64,000 nucleotides of DNA from UBA7455 sp026713185 (GTDB lineage Bacteria; Pseudomonadota; Gammaproteobacteria; Pseudomonadales; Azotimanducaceae). The stretch's first letter is position 1. The number at the start of each line of letters is the position of its first letter. The position numbers and the translations under genes were made by a program. Below the pieces are notes generated by a model. The model saw nothing but the letters and a program-made list of their open reading frames with translations, did not search any database and was not told where the DNA came from. Of this stretch, positions 1 through 7,124 are shown piece after piece. The stretch is taken from NCBI GenBank assembly GCA_963665785.1, contig OY762456.1, positions 1,178,001-1,242,000 on the forward strand. The letters run 5' to 3'.

Positions 1-1
1 A

Positions 2-196
2 TCACCAGGACATTCACCCTTTCATGTGGCAATCCCCGACGAGTCGTCCCTGACGGGGTACATAATGGTCGAACAGATCAAGTCCGTTGATGCTGCAAGG
101 CGACGGGTGAAGTTTGTTGAAAAAGCACCTGGAGTAGTTCTTGACGAGGTTCTGAGCATCTTGGATGCATGTCTCTATGAGCCTGATCAAGAATAA
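2..196 (+). CDS. MazF/PemK-like toxin, C-terminal part (cut by window start)
   Basis: This frame is open from the window edge to a TAA at 194-196. It reads like the C-terminal strand-and-helix portion of MazF/PemK-type endoribonuclease toxins: a segment ending in TGYIMVEQIKSVDAARR, then a hydrophobic helix (VVLDEVLSILDACL) typical of the family's last helix. MazF toxins cut mRNA at short motifs and pair with a small antitoxin encoded just upstream, which would lie outside the window. The catalytic N-terminal part cannot be seen. The alternative is an unrelated short ORF, but the D/EQ-KS-D-RR pattern is family-like. Confidence 0.6.
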   Translation, partial: SPGHSPFHVAIPDESSLTGYIMVEQIKSVDAARRRVKFVEKAPGVVLDEVLSILDACLYEPDQE

Positions 197-359
197 GTTT
201 CCCTTGCCCCGTAGGGGACGACCCCCCGTAACGAGTATGTTTTCCAGGTAGAAAGGAAACCGGAAAATACTTATGGATTCCCAATACTCGACAGACTTCG
301 TTTTGCGGTTCCAGTGTCCCTTTGGCTACTTAGGACCCGCGCAAGAATAAGTTCCGGTA

Positions 360-1274
360 TTAAGCGTGCTGGATGGTGTAGTTCCATCGGGGGAGGTCCT
401 TGTCCTTGGTGACTTTCAGTTGCTTCATTTGGGCATCGGTAATTTTAATGCCCTTGGGGTAGGCCTTGCACACCTGTTCGGCACGAACGCGCAGACCGGT
501 GGCAGTGGTGGTCGTACGGATGTAGTTGAGGATAGTTTCAAGGCTGTCGAGCGGCTGTCCAGCCCAGTGCTTGCTGATTTCGCTGAACAGTCGATGTTCA
601 ATCGGATTCCACTTTGAAGCACCGGTCGGATAGTGAGCGACGGTAACGGTGAGGCCATGCCGATTACAGAGCTGGTGTTGTAGACCGTACTTCCAAGCGC
701 GACAAACGCAACCGTTGCTGCCACCACCGTCAGCGAGGATCGTCAGGTGCCTGGCATCGGCATAACGCTGACAACCCTCGGTGCGCCACCACGTCTCGAC
801 ACAGTCGACGGCGAACCCGGGGGTGTCGTGGGAGGTACCCACGAACACCGTGCCCAGGTTAGCCTGAACATCGTAGATGCCATACGGCACGGCGCGGGCA
901 TCGGCATCAGAGCGGAAGTCGTGGTCGTTAACGCGCACCGGTTCGCGGTCCCACTTGGCGCCGGGGTTTTTGAATGCACCGACCAACTCCTTTTTCTTGG
1001 TATCGATGCTGATGATGGGGCTGCCTTGTGTGGCACAACGTTCGCGCAATGCGGAGATACGCTCAAATTGGGCGTCGCGGTTGGGGTGTGGCGTCCCGCA
1101 ACAACGCTGCTTGTGGTTGACCCGAAGCGAGAAGTCCATTTGTTTGAGTAGCCGGGCAACGCTACGAGCGCAGATCTCGATACCCAGCGCACGCAACTCA
1201 GTGGCAATGCGCTCGGTAGTGCGCCGGGTCCACTTCAGGCCGCTGATGGGATCCCCCGCGGTCTCATGCGCCAT
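360..1274 (-). pseudogene. ISAzo13-family transposase, C-terminal (catalytic) reading frame
   Basis: This holds the DDE-type catalytic region of an ISAzo13/'Rhodopirellula-type' transposase. Recognisable blocks are IISIDTKKKELVG, LADGGGSNG (second acidic block) and the KWNPIEHRLFSEISKHW block with the last acidic residue. Family homology continues upstream of the ATG at 1274, in the frame encoding TPEVIAKIQALMAHET, so the ATG is not the natural start. This frame joins the upstream one through an A8 run (1307-1314). Read as a unit with 1274-2059 it gives one transposase needing a -1 shift. It is either disabled by a one-base loss or expressed by slippage. Confidence 0.75.
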
Positions 1275-2059
1275 CAGCGCCTGGATTTTGGCGATGACTT
1301 CCGGCGTTTTTTTTCCACCGACGGACGTCCACCACCCGCCCGGCGCACCCGATCAAACGCCACATCCTGTGCCAACAACTCACGCCGTCCGCGGGCGATG
1401 GTGCCCCTATCGAGTCCGATGAGGTCGGCCATGCGTTGGTCGCCACCACGCCCGCTCTTCAACGACTCAAGCCCCGCATAGAGACGGCGCTGCTGCTCGT
1501 CGAGTAAGCTGACAAACAACACCAGCGCCGCGCTGAGTTCATCCGGGATCACGTCTGCACCGGGGAACGCCTTGGCGATACCCGGTTCGGCCAGCAGCGC
1601 GCGGCGACGCCGCAACTGCTGTGTTTTACGCCCCGGCGCAGCGGCACAATACAGGAATTGCCCGGTGAGTTGCTCCCGTGTCAGGCGTACGTCAAGAACC
1701 AGTTTGCGCAACACGTCTTTGGTCCCGACATGGAGCACGTTGTCCAGTTCGTCGACAAAATAGCCAGCGTCCGACGCTTGCACCATCTCGGCGGCGGTCG
1801 TCAGCAAGGTGTCATGGCTCGAAAACCAAACATCCTGGTAGGACCACAGACCGAGCGCATCGAAGTGGGTTAACTCATCGAGTGTGTAATAGCGGCCACG
1901 ATGCGAATAACTGCTACGGTAAGCCAGCGTCCTGAGTTTACGAAACACGGTTCGTTTGGCATCGGTACCCAGCGCCGCCATCAACTCGGGCAGGGTTGCG
2001 ATAGTTTGTCGACGCAACAAGGTGGTGAGGTGATCGGTAGAGAATTCGGCTGGACGCAT
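1274..2059 (-). CDS. ISAzo13-type transposase, N-terminal reading frame
   Basis: This 261-aa frame has a winged-helix-like N-terminus and ends in the segment GLDRGTIARGRRELLAQ...GGGRPSVEKK, which in this family leads straight into the catalytic domain encoded at 360-1274. After GAAAAAAAACG (A8 at 1307-1314) the frame runs out at a TGA that shares its last base with the next ATG (TGATG). The product may bind the element's ends. The 200-residue extension before the usual family start is longer than in typical ISAzo13 proteins. Confidence 0.7.
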   Translation of the reverse strand: MRPAEFSTDHLTTLLRRQTIATLPELMAALGTDAKRTVFRKLRTLAYRSSYSHRGRYYTLDELTHFDALGLWSYQDVWFSSHDTLLTTAAEMVQASDAGYFVDELDNVLHVGTKDVLRKLVLDVRLTREQLTGQFLYCAAAPGRKTQQLRRRRALLAEPGIAKAFPGADVIPDELSAALVLFVSLLDEQQRRLYAGLESLKSGRGGDQRMADLIGLDRGTIARGRRELLAQDVAFDRVRRAGGGRPSVEKKRRKSSPKSRR

Positions 2060-2062
2060 ATG

Positions 2063-2101
2063 ATGTCACCATTACGATTATAATAAGCGTAATGGTGACA
2101 T
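2063..2101. repeat. Perfect 14-bp inverted repeat upstream of the IS transposase
   Basis: ATGTCACCATTACG and its exact complement are separated by 11 bp, starting 4 bp before the transposase ATG (2059). The position suggests an operator or a transposase-binding site that controls transposase expression. There is no T-run, so it is not an intrinsic terminator. Confidence 0.7.
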
Positions 2102-2273
2102 AATTATGATGACTTAACAATGGATCAGCATCAAAAAGACGCTAAATAGCGCAAAAGGCAACTCCAAGGACAATCTCAAAATATCCCTGATGCGGCAGTA
2201 TTAAGACGTTTTAGAGGATGTTATTTTTGCGTCGACCCTTAGTGGTTATTTTGCGGTTCCAGTGTCCCATGGG

Positions 2274-3407
2274 CTACTCAGTGGTTATGGCGATTTCTAT
2301 TTTTTCGTCTGCCCGAATTTCCACCACCAGCGGCTCCGTAGATCCGGGACTCGACTTTGTATAGTGCTCGGGACCATCCATTGAGTACTTGCCCTTGGTC
2401 ATGTCCGTGAGATTTTTGGAAAGGATATGAACTTCGATGCGATGCAGGCCGGGAACAGGACCGTTGGCAGCATCAATGTTGAACTTTCCTGAAGAAAAAA
2501 CCCATGTACCTGGGGCGTTTGGGTCTACGGGTATGAAGGTGATTCCACCCCAGGTCAAGGGCTTACCATCAACGGTGACGACACCACTTACTGCAATACG
2601 TTTCTTATTGGTGAGAAACCCGGAGGTTTTAAGCCAGTTTGCAAGCAGATTTGACCATTGACCCATGGATGGATCACCTGGCGCAAGGCCGGCGCCATGT
2701 TTACCGCTTGCGAACACGTGCATCTCTGCAGGAACGCCGTTGTCCAGTAACGCCTCATAGAAAGGCAGGTTACTTTTGATGCGTGGCGCCAAGTCTTCAT
2801 GGGTTGCCACCAAAAATGCAGGTGGTGATTCCGGCGTGACAAGTTTTGCAAGTCCTTCAGCGATCACCGGATATATGGGTACCGTGAAGTCTGGTCGACT
2901 GCTCACACGGTCAACAGGATCTGTGGCATCGGGATTGCCTGCGTCGTACCTGATCGCCGCTCCTGTTGCCAGGTGTCCGCCTGCAGAGAAGCCCAGTATA
3001 CCGATGCGGCCGGGATCAATTTCGAATGAGCTGGCGTTGTGCCGGGTGTAGCGAATGGCGCGCTGCACGTCGAGCAGAGCGATGGTGGGTTCATAGTTTG
3101 GTCGTAGCCGGTAACGCAACACAAAAGCTGCTACACCGATGGAATTCAGCCATCGCGCGACATGGAGACCCTCATTGTCTGAAGCGAGCTTTGAGAATCC
3201 TCCACCAGGAAAAATAACAATGGCTGCCCCCGTTGCCTTGTCTTCCGCAGGCAGATGGATCGTCAGCCTCGGTCGGTCAATTTCCTCAGTTCCTGTGGAC
3301 TGGGGTGCTCCCTCTGGCCACAGCAATACGGAGGAATCGTGAAGCTTTTCATTTCCCATCATTGACATAGATGTCAGCATCAAACAGAGAATATACAAGA
3401 TTCTCAT
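2274..3407 (-). CDS. Secreted alpha/beta-hydrolase esterase with C-terminal regulatory-like domain
   Basis: The protein looks like a secreted BD-FAE/acetyl-xylan-esterase-type serine hydrolase. A signal peptide follows the ATG at 3407, the third of three tandem ATGs and the best spaced from GGAG. The catalytic parts are visible: an oxyanion-hole PGGGF, the nucleophile elbow GFSAGGH, and a late GKHGAG histidine. Residues from about 285 on form an extra beta-rich domain (ISGVVTVDGKPL-like start, ITFIPVDPNAPG) that resembles the carboxypeptidase-regulatory/transthyretin-like proteins common in Planctomycetes. The fusion is unusual. Its substrate is unknown; polysaccharide ester bonds are likely. 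The stop lies beside the repeated sequence next to the IS. Confidence 0.8.
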   Translation of the reverse strand: MRILYILCLMLTSMSMMGNEKLHDSSVLLWPEGAPQSTGTEEIDRPRLTIHLPAEDKATGAAIVIFPGGGFSKLASDNEGLHVARWLNSIGVAAFVLRYRLRPNYEPTIALLDVQRAIRYTRHNASSFEIDPGRIGILGFSAGGHLATGAAIRYDAGNPDATDPVDRVSSRPDFTVPIYPVIAEGLAKLVTPESPPAFLVATHEDLAPRIKSNLPFYEALLDNGVPAEMHVFASGKHGAGLAPGDPSMGQWSNLLANWLKTSGFLTNKKRIAVSGVVTVDGKPLTWGGITFIPVDPNAPGTWVFSSGKFNIDAANGPVPGLHRIEVHILSKNLTDMTKGKYSMDGPEHYTKSSPGSTEPLVVEIRADEKIEIAITTE

Positions 3408-3509
3408 CATCATACTCCACTGGCCATAGCAACCGCGTTGCACGTTTCCGCAGTATTGCCCAACTTCTCAAACATAGCGAGCGCTGAACCTGAAAACTGT
3501 GACCCTTTT

Positions 3510-3728
3510 ATGGACCCATGGCATAATCTGTGGTCCAAGCCACTCGCGGTCTATCTTTACATGGATGAGTTGGAACAACGTATTGCAGATAAAGAAACCT
3601 GGACCTTCAGGGAATGTGTAGGTTTGGCCGCCGAATTCAATGTGAAGACGCGCATGGTGGTCCTCATGGTGTACCAGCTTGGAAAAACCTACATCGATAG
3701 TGACAGGGACGACTCATCCAACAAATGA
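3510..3728 (+). CDS. Small hypothetical protein
   Basis: This 72-aa frame from the ATG at 3510 begins MDPWHNLWSKPLAVYLYMDELEQ and is rich in helix-forming residues; a TTG at 3438 would extend it. I do not recognise the family. It lies 66 bp upstream of the HicB-like gene in the same direction but lacks the HicA-type histidine motif, so it is not an obvious toxin partner. No strong ribosome binding site is seen, and coding status is moderate. Confidence 0.4.
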   Translation: MDPWHNLWSKPLAVYLYMDELEQRIADKETWTFRECVGLAAEFNVKTRMVVLMVYQLGKTYIDSDRDDSSNK

Positions 3729-3794
3729 CCCTTCGCAACGGCCGGCCGGGGTAGAAGACAGTCCGGCGTGAAAATGAGGTAGGAGGATTACGTT

Positions 3795-4205
3795 ATGCAA
3801 GTCTATCCAGTTGTGGTCTACAAAGACCCAGACTCGGACTACGGTATCGAAGTACCGGACCTGCCCGGGTGCTATTCAGCAGGCGCGACGCTATCTGAAG
3901 CATTGCATCAGACCAGGGAAGCCATCTATGCACACCTCGAAGGCATGGCAAAAGATGCAGAAGTCGCACCTGAAGCTTCTGACCTGTCTGACATACGGGA
4001 GTTGGACAACTGCACCGACGCGTTCGCTTTTGCCGCGGTTGAGATCGATGTCAGTAAGGTATCAGTGGAGACAGCGCGGGTTAACATCATGCTCCCGAAA
4101 TGGCTGATCTCGAGCATCGATGCCACCGAGCCAAATCGCTCACGTTTTCTGGAGGAAAGCGCGATTAAGGCGCTGCAGGAAAAACAACGCAAGGATGTAG
4201 CGTAG
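3795..4205 (+). CDS. HicB-family antitoxin-like protein, no HicA partner
   Basis: The N-terminal half is a HicB partial RNase H-like fold (YPVVVYKDPDSDYGIEVPDLPGC, then the ATLSEALHQTREAI helix). The C-terminal half (VNIMLPKWLISSIDA...RSRFLEESA) is a ribbon-helix-helix DNA-binding motif typical of HicB autoregulators. A strong AGGAGG sits 8 bp before the ATG. HicB normally neutralises the HicA mRNA interferase encoded beside it. No hicA is found within 500 bp on either side, so this is an orphan antitoxin or regulator, perhaps left when a module decayed. Confidence 0.85.
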   Translation: MQVYPVVVYKDPDSDYGIEVPDLPGCYSAGATLSEALHQTREAIYAHLEGMAKDAEVAPEASDLSDIRELDNCTDAFAFAAVEIDVSKVSVETARVNIMLPKWLISSIDATEPNRSRFLEESAIKALQEKQRKDVA

Positions 4206-4256
4206 TAAGATAGTGTGCAATCACCGCGTGGTGCTGCCAGGACACTGCTCAAGATT

Positions 4257-4667
4257 TTACAAAGTCATCCGAGGGATAAGGAGAATAAACCAGTGCGTCG
4301 TGAAGGTGTCATCACTCAGTGTGTGAAATTCCCACCCGTTAACTGTCGTTCCGTGCCTGATTACTGTGTTCCTGGAAGAGCTCTGTCCACAAACCATGCG
4401 GCCGTTGGTTAGTTGCACAAGTGCGGCAAACTCCTGGATGATGGCACCCGGCGTTCTCGAGAATACATTGAGAATCTCCGTGCCGATCTGAATGCCTTCG
4501 GTCTGCATGGCCAGGAACGTCATCCACGGGATCAATGATGGGCTCCAGGATTCACCGGTAGTGACCAGCTCGCATCCGAGCGATTCTGCAATCTGTACCT
4601 TTTCCAGCGATGTTCGCCAATCGTTGCCTGCACCCACCGATACACCTTTTCTCATGATCGTACCCAT
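4257..4667 (-). pseudogene. Luciferase-like flavin monooxygenase, truncated
   Basis: The fragment matches the N-terminal part of LLM-class flavin-dependent oxidoreductases: GVSVGAGNDW, then a helix, LVTTGESWSPSLIPW, GTEILNVFSRTP and the FAALVQLTNGRM block. The usual glycine-rich GLGxSG that should follow is corrupted, and the frame ends about 200 residues short. It lies just downstream of the acyl-CoA dehydrogenase remnant in the same direction, so both were once an operon of the type seen in actinobacterial and gammaproteobacterial catabolic clusters. It is a relic, not functional. Confidence 0.7.
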
Positions 4668-4680
4668 GTTGTATTCAGAT

Positions 4681-4960
4681 TCAATCCGGCAAGCCCAGAA
4701 CGCGTTTGGCGATAATATTGAGCTGTACTTCCGAACTGCCACAGGCAATGAGATATCTCTTGCTCAGCAACATCTTGCGCGTTGCCGTTAGTTCGTCTTC
4801 ACGAAAGGTGTTACCTTGCCACCCCATATCCTGTGCGCCCATCAGCGCAACGGTGGCGTCCAGGCCAGCACTTTCCAGCCTGGTTGACAGGCATTTGAAG
4901 GTCGATGTTGCAATTGTTGCGGTGCCGCGTGTTTCTTTTTCCGCTGCAGCGCGTTGCTGG
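4681..4960 (-). pseudogene. Acyl-CoA dehydrogenase, C-terminal remnant
   Basis: An open minus-strand frame ends at TGA (4681-4683) and encodes the last ~92 residues of an acyl-CoA dehydrogenase, including the family's terminal signature CGSSEVQLNIIAKRVLGLP. The 5' part is missing. At about 4960 the homology stops abruptly and an oppositely oriented recombinase fragment begins, marking a deletion or insertion junction. Confidence 0.75.
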
Positions 4961-5383
4961 GGAGATCAAGTCCTTGACTCGATTACAGGTGAATCCTGAG
5001 AAACGCACTGTTCATCTTATGGAAACCAAGAATGGATCGGTTCGGACTGTTCCACTCACTCGACAGGCGACAGAGGTCTTCTACACGGCATTAAACTATC
5101 CTGAGCGACGGACCTCATCTTCTTGGGTGAGCTTGGGCAGGACGGTATCCGCCGCCCATACGAGTTCCGACCTGCTTGGCACGGTACCCTAAAGAAAGTC
5201 GGCATCGAAGGCCTGCGTATCCATTATCTTCGCCATGAAGCGGTCTCGCTCCTGGTCGAGGCAGGTCTATGGGACCAGGAGGTGTCTGCGATCTCCGGGC
5301 ACAAGTCCATGCAGATGCTCAATTGTTACTCCCATCTGTGTGCAGAGGACTTGGTGGAACGTTTGGACGGGTCATTGGATTAG
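4957..5383 (+). pseudogene. Tyrosine recombinase (integrase) catalytic-domain remnant
   Basis: The fragment starts at the GEIKSLTRLQ block and continues through VRTVPLTRQATEVF. It then shifts frame near 5115 and resumes with GLRIHYLRHEAVSLLVEAGL, VSAISGHKSMQML and NCYSHL. These carry the family's His-x-x-Arg, second His and nucleophile Tyr. The N-terminal half is gone and the frame is broken, so it cannot be active. It marks an old mobile-element edge at the left side of the defence island; the truncated acyl-CoA dehydrogenase abuts it. Confidence 0.8.
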
Positions 5384-5483
5384 TTGGGTAAGTTAACAAG
5401 TTCTCCGAAATATAGGCAAGTGATTAACAAAGGAGGCCCAGCACGATTGTTTGATTTTAAATTCGGTTTAACTATTTACAGTG

Positions 5484-5516
5484 CTATTCAGTACTGCTAT
5501 GCTCAGTACTTAATAG
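5484..5516. promoter_or_regulatory. Inverted-repeat operator candidate
   Basis: CTATTCAGTACTG and its complement (one mismatch) flank a 7-bp spacer, ending 15 bp before the ATG of the next gene. Each arm contains the palindrome AGTACT. The size, symmetry and position fit a binding site for a dimeric repressor, most simply the product of the gene at 5532. Confidence 0.6.
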
Positions 5517-5531
5517 TTTAGGGAAACTGTC

Positions 5532-6035
5532 ATGACCCAATCTATCAAACCAACGGATTACATCTATGTGCCGCTCCATGTCGAGCTCTATGCCGATCTC
5601 GTCCAACGTTCCGGCGATGCGGATGTAACACACTTAATCGCTCATTCTGTGGAGAGTTTCCTGGAACGTACTGAAGGCGACCCAAGCATTTGGTCAGCCG
5701 AGTACATCGAGAAGCTCGTTGATGAGGAAGACGAAGCGTTTAGGGATAAATACGGCGATCCTGGTCGAGGTTATCAATGGGGAACCGTTTTCTTGCCAAA
5801 CGGCACCCAGGTTCGGATGTCGTACAAAGGCCAGGATGAATATGCAGAGATTTGTCACTTGAGGTTTTGCTATGGCGAGGAGAGCATGTCCCCTTCGCAA
5901 TTTGCCAGCTGCGTTGCTGAGAATACCAGCCGCAATGCATGGCGTGACCTCTATATAAAATTTCCGGGTGAAGCGTCGTGGAAGCTTGCGGACAGCCTGC
6001 GCCGCCAGATAGGTTTCAAGTTGTCAGATTTCTGA
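5532..6035 (+). CDS. Hypothetical protein, possible ribbon-helix-helix N-terminus
   Basis: This 167-aa soluble acidic protein is not a family I recognise. Its first 50 residues (IYVPLHVELYADLVQRSG, then VTHLIAHSVESFLERT) have the strand-helix-helix spacing of Arc/MetJ-type DNA-binding proteins. The rest includes GYQWGTVFLPNGTQVRMSYKG, a beta hairpin. The inverted repeat directly upstream suggests autoregulation. It sits between the integrase remnant and the BREX operon, so it may be island cargo. Confidence 0.6.
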   Translation: MTQSIKPTDYIYVPLHVELYADLVQRSGDADVTHLIAHSVESFLERTEGDPSIWSAEYIEKLVDEEDEAFRDKYGDPGRGYQWGTVFLPNGTQVRMSYKGQDEYAEICHLRFCYGEESMSPSQFASCVAENTSRNAWRDLYIKFPGEASWKLADSLRRQIGFKLSDF

Positions 6036-6040
6036 TATCC

Positions 6041-6209
6041 CACACACATGGCAATGAGGAATTGGTTGCCATACTACATCAGTTCGTGTCCGGGTGGCTG
6101 ATCATGTTTGCGATTGGCGTAGACACTGATACGTGCAACCATTCGAACCGCTTCACCCAGCAGGGTTGGCGCTTTTGCATTATTTTTTTGCCGTTTCACC
6201 GTTAACTAC
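6041..6209 (-). pseudogene. IS4-type transposase C-terminal remnant
   Basis: In one minus-strand frame the sequence reads NAKAPTLLGEAVRMVARI...NRKHDQPPGHE, followed by a stop and then YGNQFL. This parallels the C-terminal tail of many IS4-family transposases (PTLGEAVRMVA...LGRKGDGEPG...WxGxQRL). The rest of the element is absent. The stretch 6210-6368 up to the brxA-like stop shows no convincing gene. Confidence 0.6.
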
Positions 6210-6368
6210 ATTCGACCCCGGACCTTGCCGTCAGGCAGTCGGTCGAACAGTTGCTCGGTCTTGCTGAGTTGCGGAAGTCTGGCTAACGGCGGTCTTCAGT
6301 CGTTCGCTGGTATAACGAGCCATTTAGAGTGTGTTCTGATGTCCAAGGCATTCACGTCCCATCCCTGA

Positions 6369-7124
6369 TTAGTTGCCCTTCAACTTTAACAGTTCGTCGT
6401 CTAGCCCATAGCGAACCACGTCGATCCGGTCGCTGCGTTGGGATACAAAGTCACCAGTCATCGCTGGGAGATGGAATGGGAAAAATGTCGGATTGTTCAG
6501 GAGCAGCACCAATGGTCCTTTGGCCTCCGGGGTGGCCAGGAGTGCGGACTCGAACATCAGGAGAGCCAAATTTGCATCGGCAATGCTCACCGGAGCGGCT
6601 TTCTCATAGCAGCCTTTGGCCTCGGAATCCTTCAGTGCCCCCCAAGCAACAAAGGAACGGATAACATATCGCGCATAGCGGCTGACAGTCTGACGGTCGC
6701 CGTACTGTTCCTTCAGGCGGTAGATGATTTGCGTCTGGGTTGCCTGATCCTGCAAGGCCAACAATCGGCCAGTTTGTCGAGCCACATTGAACCAGAACGG
6801 ATAGACCGCCGAGATCATCCCCCAGTGAACGGCCAGGGCCATCGAAGGGTGCTCTCGTAAAATCGCCAACGAGGCATCCCGAAATGCATTCAGCTCTGGG
6901 TCTGGAGACACCCAGATGTTCATTAGATTGTTGACGACAAAGGTTCGCGTTTGATCGCTTCTCTCACCTTCAGCGCCATTGCCTTTTCTGTCCGTGAGGA
7001 ACTCATGCAGCTCTTGGCGGATGGTTTTTGCGTCAAGTCCAGCCAACACCAGATTGGCTGCCTTTTGCATCCACTCAAAACGGATCGCCTGCTTGACGCC
7101 GATAGCTTCGTGCCTTTTGCCCAT
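6369..7124 (-). CDS. brxA: BrxA-like BREX protein (DUF1819 type)
   Basis: This is the last gene of the BREX operon. Its ATG (7124) shares a base with the pglZ stop (TGATG), after a strong AGGAGGA inside pglZ, so it is translationally coupled. The 251-aa product is helical, with conserved-looking blocks AANLVLAGLDAKTIRQELHEF, MNIWVSPDPELNAFRDASLAIL and ALAVHWGMISAVYPFW. That pattern matches BrxA/DUF1819, small DNA-binding proteins found in type 1 and type 3 BREX loci. It is somewhat longer than the usual ~200 aa. Identification rests on position and general similarity. Confidence 0.7.
   Translation of the reverse strand: MGKRHEAIGVKQAIRFEWMQKAANLVLAGLDAKTIRQELHEFLTDRKGNGAEGERSDQTRTFVVNNLMNIWVSPDPELNAFRDASLAILREHPSMALAVHWGMISAVYPFWFNVARQTGRLLALQDQATQTQIIYRLKEQYGDRQTVSRYARYVIRSFVAWGALKDSEAKGCYEKAAPVSIADANLALLMFESALLATPEAKGPLVLLLNNPTFFPFHLPAMTGDFVSQRSDRIDVVRYGLDDELLKLKGN

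Larger units (their letters stand above)
333..2238 (-). mobile_element. ISAzo13-like insertion sequence
   Basis: The element carries a split transposase (360-2059) and imperfect terminal inverted repeats. The left end at about 333-353 contains CGCAAGAATAA, and the complement of the right end at about 2219-2238 contains CGCAAAAATAA, with GG at both outer ends. A possible 3-bp TTA target duplication abuts both ends. About 30 bp of flanking sequence (core TTTTGCGGTTCCAGTGTCCC) occurs at 301-331 on the left and again at 2249-2279 on the right, so the target itself was repeated or rearranged. Confidence 0.65.

Noticed and set aside
3510..4205. Complete HicAB toxin-antitoxin pair
   Set aside because: No HicA-like protein with the conserved His motif is found beside the HicB-like gene.
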